From contig MU646915.1 of assembly GCA_026770585.1 (NCBI GenBank), forward strand, positions 172,018-185,010: 12,993 nucleotides of DNA. Direction: 5' to 3'. Positions 6,499 through 12,950 of this stretch are shown piece after piece. Made by a program: the position numbers and the translations under genes. Position 1 is the stretch's first letter, and every line of letters starts with the position of its first letter. The notes under the pieces were generated by a model. The model did no database searches, was not told where the DNA came from, and worked only from the letters and a program-made list of their open reading frames with translations. Origin of the DNA: Baffinella frigidus. Lineage: Eukaryota; Cryptophyceae; Cryptomonadales; Baffinellaceae.

Positions 6499-6713
6499 AA
6501 ATGGCTCCAAGTCCGACCGTCCTGTACAGTTCCCTATGGTGTGGGCCCACACCATAGGGAACTGCATAGGGAACTGTGGCCCACACCATAGGGAACTGCA
6601 TAGGGAACTGTGGCCCACACCATAGGGAACTGCATAGGGAACTGTGGCCCACACCATAAGGAACTGCCCACACCATAGGGAACTGTGCAGGACGGTCGGA
6701 CTGGGAGCCATTT
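6499..6713. repeat. Foldback enclosing a 34-bp tandem array and a 38-bp palindrome
   Basis: Outer arms 6499-6545 and 6667-6713 pair at 45 of 47 positions (AAATGGCTCC outside). Between them the 34-bp unit CCCACACCATAGGGAACTGC... repeats about 3.6 times from 6546 (starts 6546, 6580, 6614, 6648). The left arm and first unit join at GTGGGCCCAC to make a perfect, loopless 38-bp palindrome at 6527-6564. The Met/Val/Trp-rich minus-strand frames are repeat artefacts. Confidence 0.9.
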
Positions 6714-6807
6714 GCTGTTTTCGTGGTCCAAATTTGATTCCGGGAGTTGCATCACCAGGTAGTTCAAACGCCTGACACCAAAACTCCCCCTTCCCGATGT
6801 CTGATCG

Positions 6808-6880
6808 AAAAATCGGGCGCGACTGTTACCGAGGCCACCACGAGTCCTCAGTAACAGTGGTCTTGCTTTTTACGATTTTT
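6808..6880. repeat. Small foldback
   Basis: GACTGTTACCGAGG (6821-6834) pairs with CCTCAGTAACAGT (6846-6858) with one mismatch, and AAAAATCG (6808-6815) with CGATTTTT (6873-6880) further out. Confidence 0.55.
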
Positions 6881-6889
6881 TGAAATCGG

Positions 6890-7340
6890 CGGGGTTTTGG
6901 TGTTTGGCGTTTTCCCTCCAGGGAGACCATCAAAACCCGTGCAGGGGGACCTGAAAGATCGAACGGCTCCAATTCCAGACCAACGGCTCCAATTCCAACA
7001 TCAGTTCTCTGAGAAACTCCCTGGGGATCAGGTTAGGGACGGTCCGTCCCATCTAGACCCCCTTGCCCACCCCCCCTTTTCACGCGGCGAAATACCCCCC
7101 CTTTACGCGAGGAAATCGCTACGAGAAACACTAATATAACCCCTCAACACGAAACGCGCAAGAACCCATAAACCCTCAACAGAAACCCTAAACTCTCGAC
7201 AGTGCGCCGAACCTGGTACGCGTGGACGCCGACAGCAGCTCGCATGGAGGTGACCGCCAGCGCGCACCCCAGCACCATCTGACTGTACCCTGAGTCCTCC
7301 ACTGCTGAGAGGAAGAACCCTGCTGTGAACGCGTCGACCT
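6890..7340. other. Unassigned stretch with short motifs
   Basis: AACGGCTCCAATTCCA occurs twice in direct orientation (about 6962 and 6981). C-rich telomere-like words (AACCCTCAAC, AACCCATAAACCC, AACCCTAAAC) lie at 7138-7195, in the opposite orientation to the G-rich array that starts at 7341. No gene was recognised. Confidence 0.45.
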
Positions 7341-7706
7341 GGTTTGGGGTTTGGGGGTTAGGGTTTGGGGTTTGGGGTTTGGGGTTTGGGGTTTGGGGTT
7401 TGGGGTTTGGGTGTTGGGGTTTGGGGTTTGGGGTTTGGGGTTTGGGGTTTGGGTTGTGGGGTTTAGGGTTTAGGGTTTGGGGTTTGGGATTTAGGGGTTG
7501 GGGTGTGGTGTTTGTTGTTTGGTGTTTGGTGTTTGTTGTTTGGTGCAGGGTTCAGGGTGTAGGGTGTATGGTGTATGGTGTATGGTGTATGGTGTATGGT
7601 GTACGGCGTATGGTGCAGGGTGTAGGGTGTAGGGTGTAGAGTTCAGGGTGCAGGGTGTAGGGTGTAGGGTGTAGAGTTCAGGGTGTAGGGTGTAGGGTGT
7701 AGGGCG
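7341..7706 (+). repeat. Telomere-like degenerate heptamer array
   Basis: GGTTTGG/TTTGGGG heptamers with some TTTAGGG units run from 7341 to about 7500, then degrade to TTGTTTGGTG, GGTGTATGGTGTATGG and AGGGTGTAGGGTGTAG words up to about 7706. The G-rich strand is +. Potential G-quadruplex DNA. It resembles the plant/algal TTTAGGG telomere repeat but is too mixed to be a functional telomere here and is followed by unique sequence. Tyr/Thr/Pro-rich frames are artefacts. Confidence 0.85.
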
Positions 7707-7713
7707 TCGACCG

Positions 7714-8462
7714 GGAAGGAAAGCCTCGGGACCCCCCCCCCCGTTATCACGTACCCCAACGGCGAAAGCATCGACCACCCTATCAACACCTGTTGTAGTG
7801 TTTATGGTTTATGGTTCATGGTTTATGGGTTATGGCTTATAGTTTATGGCTAATGGTTTAGGGTTTAGAGTTTAGGGGAAAAATCTTCCCTGCCTACCAC
7901 TTAGCATGCGAGATCGGGCTTTGCATACAGAGCCGGTTTTGCATACCAAGCCCGCCCGCACGAAACGTCAAACAGAGTCTCAGAGCCTCGGGATCTTCCC
8001 CCCCGTCATTGAGTACCTTAACGGGGAGAGCATCGACCACCCTATCAACACCTGTTTCAGGGTTCAGGGCGTTATTTTGACCGATTTTGCGCATAGCTCC
8101 GTTTCTGAAGGCTCATAGACTTTCATATCTCTCACCTCAAGACTCAAGGGCCTCCGCGCCTACCACTTGGCATGCGAGACCGGGCTTTGCATATGGAGCC
8201 GGCTTTGCATACCACGCCCGCCCGCACGAAACGTCAAACAGATTCACAGAGACAGTCTCTGTGAATCTGGTTTGGGGTCTGGGGTCTGGGGACAGGAGCG
8301 TGAACACGAGGAGGGTGTGCCGGTGAGAGCAGTGACCACCCTATCAGCATCTGTTGTAGTGTTTATGGTTTATGGTTTATGGTTTATGGTTTAGGGAAAA
8401 CATCTCCCCCGCCCACCACTTAGCATGCGAGAGCCAGCGTTGCATAGAGAGGCGGCTTTACC
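7714..8462 (+). repeat. Tandem array, 3 units of about 255-300 bp
   Basis: Each unit has, in order, a GCCTCGGGA/C-run start, TCGACCACCCTATCAACACC (7771, 8033, about 8332), a TTTATGG heptamer tract (7799-7860 and 8361-8392, reduced to GGGTTCAGGG in unit 2), then ACCACTTAGCATGCGAGA (7896, 8162, 8415) and CCCGCCCGCACGAAACGTCA (absent from unit 3). In unit 2 a piece with TTCATATCTCTCACCTCAAG (8122) related to the GTATCACTCAACTC module is inserted. No convincing gene. Confidence 0.8.
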
Positions 8463-8716
8463 ACCATAGATTTTACGTGCAGCAATTATAAAAAGCAATG
8501 GCTCCAACAGATTGCCTCTCAGTTAATCTGACGCCACAAGTGGACGAATTTCCCCTGAAGTCCAAGAAATTAATTTTTGCGATTGCCCCTCGTCTGATCT
8601 TGGGTGGCATACCACCCAAGATCAGACGAGGGGCAATCGCGTTTATTGCCGGCTCTCGCATGCTAAGTGGTGGGCGGGTGAGATGTTTTCCCTAAACCAT
8701 AAACCATAAACCATAA
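8370..8716. repeat. Inverted repeat, 66-base arms, using a tandem-array end
   Basis: 8370-8435 (TTATGG heptamers, TTTAGGGAAAACATCTC, CCACTTAGCATGCGAGAGCC) is complementary to 8651-8716 at 65 of 66 positions. The left arm is part of the third unit of the preceding array, so the right arm is an inverted duplicate of it. The 215-base middle contains the perfect hairpin at 8579-8640. Confidence 0.9.
8579..8640. repeat. Perfect hairpin, 29-bp arms, 4-base loop
   Basis: 8579-8607 (GCGATTGCCCCTCGTCTGAT...) is perfectly complementary to 8612-8640 with loop CATA. It is the tightest perfect hairpin of its length in the window and sits in the spacer of the larger inverted repeat. Confidence 0.9.
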
Positions 8717-8720
8717 TAAA

Positions 8721-8740
8721 TTGCGGGCGCCCGCCCGCAA
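8721..8740. repeat. Short GC-rich hairpin
   Basis: TTGCGGGCG, CC, CGCCCGCAA: 9-bp perfect arms with a 2-base loop, directly after the right arm of the large inverted repeat. Confidence 0.6.
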
Positions 8741-8820
8741 TAAACGCGAGTAAATGCACAGAGACGGGTGCGCGAGAGCGAAGAGGGAGTGCCACATGGT
8801 GTTTGCAGACGGGTGTGGGG

Positions 8821-8902
8821 GACTATTGTATCACTCAACTCAAGGCTGAAGGGCCTGGCCTATCTAGGACCTGTATGGAGAGTAATAAAGAAGAAGAAGT
8901 GG
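8821..8902 (+). repeat. Intact GTATCACTCAACTC / CCTGTATGGAGAG unit
   Basis: ACTATTGTATCACTCAACTC leads through AAGGCTGAAGGGCCTGGCC and TATCTAGGACCTGTATGGAG to AGTAATAAAGAAGAAGAAG. It is an uninterrupted version of the unit that is broken by its own inverted copy at 6325-6454. The sequence becomes GC-rich right after it, at the edge of the genic segment. 8903-9063 is GC-rich but unassigned. Confidence 0.75.
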
Positions 8903-9063
8903 GGGCGATGGGGGGGCACCAGGCCGATCTGTTGGCTCGGACTCGCCGTGAGTGATCGGAACGGCCTGTGCATCAGCAGGAACCCGCTCTGCCCCAGCAC
9001 CTGTCCACCACCGCACACTGTTGAGCGCCACGCTGGTCGGCCTGCGAACGACCCTTTCTGCCG

Positions 9064-9465
9064 CTAGATGGCCTGTGCGTGCGCATCACGACGCAGCCAG
9101 GAGCGCGGCAGACAGGCGAGGATGCCGTGGCTGACCGTCCGACAGGCTGGGGACAGCAGCGGATGGCTGGCAGAGGGCTGGTGGGAGACCGTGAGGACGC
9201 CGCTGACGAGGCCGTAGCAGAGGGCGGACAGGAACCCCTGCGCTGGCCAGGGCTTTTGCTCGCTCCCCGCGGCTACCCGCGTTGAGTCTATGCCACATGT
9301 CGTCTCAAGGAACTTGATCGCCTGCCCCGCCCAGATGAATGAGATGCACAGGCACGCCGCCTTGGTCGACGTGGTCTGCGTCCGCCCGAAGAGCACGCGC
9401 CCCGCCAGCAGCAACGCTATCGTGCCCAGCACCGCGCTCCCGGCCATCATCGTCGGTTCCGCCAT
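9064..9465 (-). CDS. Candidate small membrane protein or exon, unrecognised
   Basis: From the ATG at 9465 the minus frame reads 133 residues to a stop at 9064, and is open further upstream to 9600. I do not recognise it. Residues 8-27 (AGSAVLGTIALLLAGRVLFG) and 36-52 (AACLCISFIWAGQAIKF) are strongly hydrophobic, and 77-93 (GFLSALCYGLVSGVLTV) moderately so, suggesting two or three membrane segments. Codons in residues 1-52 and 76-93 mostly end in G or C, as in the APC4-like exons, while the linker at 53-70 does so less, so an intron or a decayed patch there is possible. Start and exon limits are uncertain. It may be the downstream part of the same minus-strand gene as 9701-9850, but I could not find a clear donor/acceptor pair. 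A chance frame in GC-rich DNA is the alternative. Confidence 0.4.
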   Translation of the reverse strand: MAEPTMMAGSAVLGTIALLLAGRVLFGRTQTTSTKAACLCISFIWAGQAIKFLETTCGIDSTRVAAGSEQKPWPAQGFLSALCYGLVSGVLTVSHQPSASHPLLSPACRTVSHGILACLPRSWLRRDAHAQAI

Positions 9466-9700
9466 GAAAACCTCTTGCACCTGGACCATCTGCTCACCCA
9501 CCGCCACTGCCGTGAGCACACTCCGCACTCCACCCCTGCCAGTAAGCTCCGCACCCAGACAGGGCCAAAACCTGCTCAGGGCCCGCCTTGCTCCCGTCAA
9601 ACTGCGACCTACGTGAGTCTATGACGTAGACCCAACTGCCCTAAATCCGTCTTGGCTGAGGGTGTGCCAGGAGCTTCTCTGGGGAGACAAGCGGGCGGCC

Positions 9701-9850
9701 TCAGGGTGGCGAGTGCGGCAGGGTCAGGTCGGTGTAGGAGGCCACCTCGAGGGCCTTGCGGCCAACGGAGGTTTCGGCATCGTACGCGAGACCGACGGAC
9801 GTGGCCACCCATTCTACCGCATCTGCTGCTGCGTCCCTGTGCGTTGACAT
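9701..9850 (-). CDS. Candidate first exon of a divergent minus-strand gene
   Basis: An ATG at 9850 opens a 49-residue frame (MSTHRDAAADAVEWVATSVG onward, then LAYDAETSVGRKALEVASYT) ending at a stop at 9701. Composition is protein-like, and the codons from residue 15 on end almost all in C or G (GCC, ACC, TCC, GTC, CTG), unlike the arginine-rich shadow frames of the same DNA. I do not recognise the family. The stop soon after DLTLPHSPP suggests the exon ends before it and splices toward 9465-9064, but no strong GT donor is visible. It is divergent from the APC4-like gene and starts about 260 bp from it. It could be a short uORF or a decayed gene. Confidence 0.4.
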   Translation of the reverse strand: MSTHRDAAADAVEWVATSVGLAYDAETSVGRKALEVASYTDLTLPHSPP

Positions 9851-10108
9851 CCCTCTGTCCACGTGGACTTCTCCACCCTCCCTGTCAACCCGCCCTGTGT
9901 GAGCCCCGCGCCACTGGACGTGATAACCACGCCAGGACGCTAACAAAATATCCACTTTTGACTTAGTTCAAGGAAATGCCACTGAATGCTTAAGTCAACC
10001 TGTTGTAGATAAGGCTTCGGTTTCCTTCGAGCGCTCTGGCGTGGACTGGACGTGATCAGGGCTACGAAGGGCAGAGAGGAGGGAGCGGAGGGAAGCGGCC
10101 CTCGAGCG
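9851..10108. promoter_or_regulatory. Putative bidirectional promoter region
   Basis: It lies between the divergent starts at 9850 (minus) and 10109 (plus). GTCCACGTGGAC at 9857-9868 is a 12-bp palindrome containing CACGTG, the G-box/E-box core. CTGGACGTGAT occurs twice in the same orientation at 9914-9924 and 10044-10054, one near each gene. TTGACTTA (9958) and TAAGTCAA (9991) form a small inverted pair. No TATA box is obvious. A regulatory role is inferred only from position and motifs. Confidence 0.4.
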
Positions 10109-11080
10109 ATGGCGTTCCGCAAGGTGGACGACAAGACACTCGGAAATGAGCCGCGGAGCTCCCCCGGCGGGCGGCTGGTGGAGTGGTGCCCGACCATGGA
10201 CCTACTCGCCTTTGTCACGGGCGACAACCACATCGCGATCCACCGCCTCACCTGGGCGAAGCTCCACACCTTCACCGAGAACACCTCCCAGGTGACCGCG
10301 CTCGCGTGGAGCCCAGACGGGCGTTCGCTCGCCTCTGGCCACGAGGACGGGAAGATCACAATCTACGACATTGAAGTCGGCGAGCAGACGGCGTGCCTGT
10401 CAGCCCACTCCGCAGCCGTCACCGCGCTCTCCTGGGTCGCGTGGGGCGGCGCGGCGGCCGAAACCGCCGAGCTCATGGAGGACCGTGCATGCCAATTCAT
10501 CCCGCCCCTCATTCCCCTCCCCGAAGGCTCCTCTGGCGCGCGCACCTCCGTTCGCCTCGCGGACGCCAAACGCCCGAGCGTCTTCACCGTCCTCTTCTCT
10601 GGCGACGCCAAGGGCGTCGTGGCCATGCGCGGCCTCGGCACATTCTGCATAGGCCTCATCCAGACCTGCGTCTCCTCTGGAAGCGCCCTCGAGCGCGCGG
10701 AGGTACCCCCCCCCCTGCCCCCACCTCGTACATCACAGCAGGACAACACCCACTTGCGCTGGCGGAAGCGTGTGCATTTACCTCCACCGGCAGCGTTGCA
10801 GGGGGCTGTCTGGCACGCCCCCCCCCCATCGCGCAGCTGGCTGACGCGGCGTGCGGCGGGGGGGTAGGTGCGGCGGATCACAGTGCACAAGGACCTGTCC
10901 TGCCTCGCGATCCTCCTCGAAAGCAGCGGCGAGGAGCTCCACGTGCGCGACCAGTCGCACCTCTTCACCGCGCAGCTCAGCGAGGGGCAGGGGGGGGGCG
11001 CGGGGTTCTGCCTGCTCGTCGACACGGGCGTCCTCGCCGGGAACGCCCCGCAGCTCCTCCAGATCTCGAATCAGGCGAGC
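10109..11080 (+). CDS. APC4: APC4-like anaphase-promoting complex subunit, N-terminal WD40 part (two exons, 3' incomplete)
   Basis: Exon 1 (10109-10702, 198 codons) starts MAFRKVDDKT; an in-frame ATG 19 codons upstream at 10052 is possible. Residues 24-90 match the APC4 WD40 start in my recollection of plant and animal proteins: VEWCPTMDLLAFVTGDNHIA, then HRLTW, then VTALAWSPDGRSLASGHEDG with KITIYDIE. A third blade begins with HSAAVTALSW (100-109). Exon 2 (10868 to 11074 or 11080) continues in the same phase with VRRITVHKDLSCLAILLESS and ends near LLQISNQAS, like the segment preceding the APC4 helical domain. About 267-269 residues are present; the family is usually near 750-800, so the long helical domain and C-terminus are missing here. 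In the family APC4 is a scaffold of the APC/C ubiquitin ligase. Codon use is GC3-rich. No GT donor ends exon 2, only GC. Confidence 0.75.
10703..10867 (+). other. Intron 1 of the APC4-like gene
   Basis: GAG|GTACCCCCCCCCCC at 10702/10703 and GGGGTAG|GTGCGG at 10867/10868 bound a 165-base, phase-0 intron. Its length is a multiple of three and it contains no in-frame stop until its last codon (TAG, 10865-10867), so it could be misread as coding. It has C-runs near both ends. A competing acceptor (CAG at 10881-10883) would shift the frame and drop the start of exon 2. Confidence 0.6.
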
Positions 11081-11102
11081 GCCCCCCCCCCCCTTCATGC
11101 AA

Positions 11103-11262
11103 AAAGCTAACGCCAGCAAGGTACTTACAGCCTACGGATTGCCTACGGTAGGTAGGGGGGCTCCTACCACTTGATAATACGAAATAATCATCAAGTCGTA
11201 GGAGCCCCCCTGCCTACCGTAGGCAATCCGTAGACTCTAAGTACCTCGCTGGCGTTGGCTTT
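11103..11262. repeat. Large TACGG-type foldback right after APC4 exon 2
   Basis: Arms 11103-11167 and 11198-11262 (65 bases each) are complementary with few mismatches: AACGCCAGC outside, CTACGGATTGCCTACGGTAG, then GGGGGGCTCCTAC. The loop itself folds (ACTTGAT at 11169-11175 with ATCAAGT at 11190-11196). It starts about 25 bases past the probable exon end, so it lies in intron 2 or breaks the gene. Family members are at 4027, 4883 and 11648. Confidence 0.85.
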
Positions 11263-11470
11263 CGGCATTACCTGACCCTCGCCCTGACTGTCCTTTCCTT
11301 CCGCGACTGCGGCGGTCTTGACCGCCCTCTCCTGGAATGGGTGCTGGCGAGGGGGGCAGGGTGGCGGAATACGGAGAGGGGGCGTACCTCAGGATGCGTC
11401 TGTGGATCCCCGGGGACAAGAATATGCCGATGAAACCTCAGAATCTGATGCGCACCGTACGGAGGAAACC
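11263..11470. other. Unassigned stretch with an old repeat fragment
   Basis: TGCGGCGGTCTTGACCGCCC and TCTCCTGGAATGGGTGCTGG (11306-11347) resemble the start of the 3' repeat family (compare CGCGGCTGTCTTGACTCCTG at 12873). No APC4 exon could be recognised. Confidence 0.4.
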
Positions 11471-11471
11471 T

Positions 11472-11544
11472 TGTACTAGAATATTATCCATTTCTCTCTA
11501 ACCTAACCGGAATTTCACCTTGAATTCAAGGAGAAAAGGACAGC
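11472..11544. repeat. TGTACTAGAATNTTATCCA repeat, copy 3
   Basis: It aligns with 2191-2278: TGTACTAGAATATTATCCA, then CCTAACCGGAA, a palindrome, AGAAAAGGA and GCTGCTAAGTGG. The palindrome is CCTTGAATTCAAGG (11518-11531), whereas at 2234-2251 the same position holds CCCCCGGATATCCGGGGG. Confidence 0.75.
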
Positions 11545-11586
11545 TGCTAAGTGGATTTCCCCTTTCCCCTCCATTTCTCCTCCCAG

Positions 11587-11759
11587 CATTCTCCACACAG
11601 CGGACGTGGAAGGGATTTCGACTAACCCTTAAGCGATAAGAACTACGACCCTACGGTAGGCAATCCGTAGGGGCATAGGGGGGGGTTCCTACGGATAAGG
11701 TAACGGAAAGGTGGCCCGATTTGGGCCGAAACTCCCTTCGTAGCCTGCTGTGTGGAATG
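11587..11759. repeat. Imperfect foldback enclosing a TACGG-type element
   Basis: CATTCTCCACACAGC...GGAAGGGATTTCG on the left pairs imperfectly with CGAAACTCCCTTCG...GCTGTGTGGAATG on the right. Inside, CCCTACGGTAGGCAATCCGTAGGGG (about 11649-11673) and GGGGTTCCTACGG match the TACGG foldback family, giving a nested arrangement. Confidence 0.6.
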
Positions 11760-11777
11760 TTCCGAAAGGGGAACAGG

Positions 11778-11853
11778 CTCCTGCAATGGTGCCTCGAAGA
11801 TTCCGAGGGTTCCTTCCTGGGGAACAGGCCTCCCGCGACCGCTTTCTCGACCA
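11778..11853 (+). repeat. 3' repeat family, copy a (intact)
   Basis: CTCCTGCAATGGTGC, AAGATTCCGAGGGTTCCTTC and CTGGGGAACAGGCCTCCCGC in order, ending CTCGACC. It is the reference for the interrupted copies downstream. The + frame is open (LLQWCLEDSEGSFLGNRPPA), and the equivalent frame is open in the next copy, but no protein family is recognised. Confidence 0.75.
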
Positions 11854-11918
11854 CTCGAGGCTACAAATGTGACTATTTTAAAACAGGGATTCCTTTACAA
11901 GCCAAGAAAAAAAAGCGG

Positions 11919-11934
11919 CGTGTAGTAATTTTCA
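11919..11934 (+). repeat. Solo arm of the core family
   Basis: GCGTGTAGTAATTTTC matches the inner right arm of the CTGGCAACG hairpins without the GTTGCCAG end or a left partner, and sits just before the hairpin at 11953. Confidence 0.5.
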
Positions 11935-11952
11935 CACAACTAGGCGCGTTTA

Positions 11953-11988
11953 GTCACGAAGCTCCCGTATACACGGGAGCTTCGTGAC
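11953..11988. repeat. Perfect hairpin, 16-bp arms, 4-base loop
   Basis: GTCACGAAGCTCCCGT (11953-11968), loop ATAC, and the exact complement at 11973-11988. Confidence 0.8.
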
Positions 11989-12069
11989 CAAGCCTGCCCG
12001 TGACTGGTCCTACATTTAACATCCCCACATTTAAAATACCCCCTCTTCCAGCCTCGAGTGGGACCGCCG

Positions 12070-12180
12070 CCTCCTGCATTGGTGCGCCCAAGATTCTGAG
12101 GGTTCCTTCCAGGACTCTGAGGATTCTGAGGAAGGAACCCTGAATGTTGGAACAGGCCTCCCGCGACCGCTGTCTCGACC
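12070..12180 (+). repeat. 3' repeat family, copy b, with internal inverted duplication
   Basis: CCTCCTGCATTGGTGCGCCC, AAGATTCTGAGGGTTCCTTC then departs from copy a: GGTTCCTTCC (12111-12120) is followed, after GACTCTGAGGATTCTGA, by its complement GGAAGGAACCC (12130-12140), before the family sequence resumes at GGAACAGGCCTCCCGCGACC. It is a short inverted duplication inside the repeat. Confidence 0.75.
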
Positions 12181-12190
12181 TAACCTGGGA

Positions 12191-12317
12191 ACATCATTTA
12201 ATGTAATGAAAATGGGCAACGAAATTCACTGACTACACAGAACACTCTTTTACTAGTAATAGTAAAGCAATTGTGCAGCAATTTTCAGTGCCCAGATTTA
12301 TTTATTTAAAAAATGTT
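12191..12317. mobile_element. CTGGCAACG core hairpin, copy 6 (old)
   Basis: The core 12213-12294 begins TGGGCAACGAAATTC and ends AATTTTCAGTGCCCA, with the loop CTTTTACTAGTAATAGTAAAG. The outer flanks (GGAACATCATTTAATGTAAT on the left; TTATTTAAAAAATGTTCC on the right) are imperfect complements, giving a decayed outer arm different from those of copies 1, 4 and 5. Confidence 0.65.
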
Positions 12318-12346
12318 CCTGGATGAGACCGCTGCCTCCTGCACTG

Positions 12347-12510
12347 CACTCCGACCCACAAGATTTCAGCTAAGTCAACCAGCTCACCTAAGTCAACTTT
12401 CCCCTGTTTTCGTTTAGATGGACCTGGCCACCATGGACGGCATTTGACTCAAGGCGCTGGCTTTCAGGGGGAGTTGACTTAGGCGAAATGTTCTGACTCC
12501 CAGTGCACTG
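12347..12510. mobile_element. 164-bp foldback insertion with TGCACTG duplication
   Basis: TGCACTG occurs at 12340-12346 and again at 12504-12510, immediately bounding the inserted DNA; intact copies have a single site there. The insert has imperfect inverted ends, the clearest pairing being CTAAGTCAAC (12371-12380) and CACCTAAGTCAACT (12387-12400) with GTTGACTTAGGCG on the right (12472-12484). There is no coding content; it is MITE-like. Confidence 0.65.
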
Positions 12511-12531
12511 GTGCGCCCAAGATTTTGAGGG

Positions 12532-12621
12532 TAGGGTTGTGTTATCAGCTGGGTGCTGATACGTTTCAGCATTTGTCAGCAATATCAGCAAAACAGCTGA
12601 TATATCTGCCTGGACTGAGGG
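12532..12621. mobile_element. 90-bp insertion with TGAGGG duplication
   Basis: TGAGGG at 12526-12531 is repeated at 12616-12621 and the family sequence continues directly after. The insert starts TAGGGTTGTGTTATCAGCTG and has ATCAGCTG near the left and CAGCTGAT near the right, with several ATCAGCA/TGCTGAT words between. It is a small non-coding element. Confidence 0.6.
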
Positions 12622-12649
12622 TTCTTTTCTGGGGAGCAGGCGTGGCTTC

Positions 12650-12831
12650 CCACACGAGGCTATCCATGCGAACAGAATAAAAGGACATGTTAAGATTTGT
12701 GGGGAAATGATCACGTTTCCGTACGGATGTCCGTACGGAAACGTGATCAAATGCTGACTTTTGGCGTGTTTCTTGGGCAATAATCCAAAGATTTAACTTA
12801 TGAATCTGTTCGCATGGATAGCCTCGTGTGG
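12650..12831. repeat. Nested foldback: perfect 26-bp outer arms and 20-bp inner hairpin
   Basis: CCACACGAGGCTATCCATGC... (12650-12675) is perfectly complementary to 12806-12831. In the 130-base spacer TGATCACGTTTCCGTACGGA (12708-12727) is perfectly complementary to 12730-12749 with a 2-base loop. The spacer next to the outer arms is not paired. Confidence 0.85.
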
Positions 12832-12869
12832 TCTAGAGTGCGTCTTCCGCCGTTGCTTTTCCTCCAGTG

Positions 12870-12950
12870 ACCGCGGCTGTCTTGACTCCTGCAATTGTGC
12901 GCCCAAGATTCTGAGGGGTGATTTCTGGGGAGCAGGCGTGGCTTTTGGAG
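12870..12950 (+). repeat. 3' repeat family, copy d
   Basis: GTGACCGCGGCTGTCTTGAC, CTCCTGCAATTGTGCGCCC, AAGATTCTGAGGGGTGATTT and CTGGGGAGCAGGCGTGGCTT in order. GAGTGCGTCTTC before it (12836) and GAGTGCATCTTC after it (12948) suggest a tandem period of about 112 bases. The window ends 43 bases later in a C-run. Confidence 0.7.

Larger units (their letters stand above)
12325..12660 (+). repeat. 3' repeat family, copy c, interrupted twice
   Basis: Family pieces lie at 12327-12346 (ACCGCTGCCTCCTGCACTG), 12511-12531 (GTGCGCCCAAGATTTTGAGGG) and 12622-12660 (TTCTTTTCTGGGGAGCAGGC onward). Removing the two insertions at 12347-12510 and 12532-12621 restores the order seen in copy a. Confidence 0.75.

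Noticed and set aside
6419-6767. Several Met/Val/Trp-rich minus-strand frames
   Set aside because: They are translations of the 34-bp tandem array in three frames.
7325-7778. Gly/Trp/Leu-rich plus frame and Tyr/Thr/Pro-rich minus frame
   Set aside because: Both come from the telomere-like heptamer array.
10363-11151. Long frames overlapping the APC4-like gene in other phases and on the minus strand
   Set aside because: Arg/Pro/Ala-rich shadows of GC-rich coding DNA; only the phase of 10109 shows the WD40 similarity.
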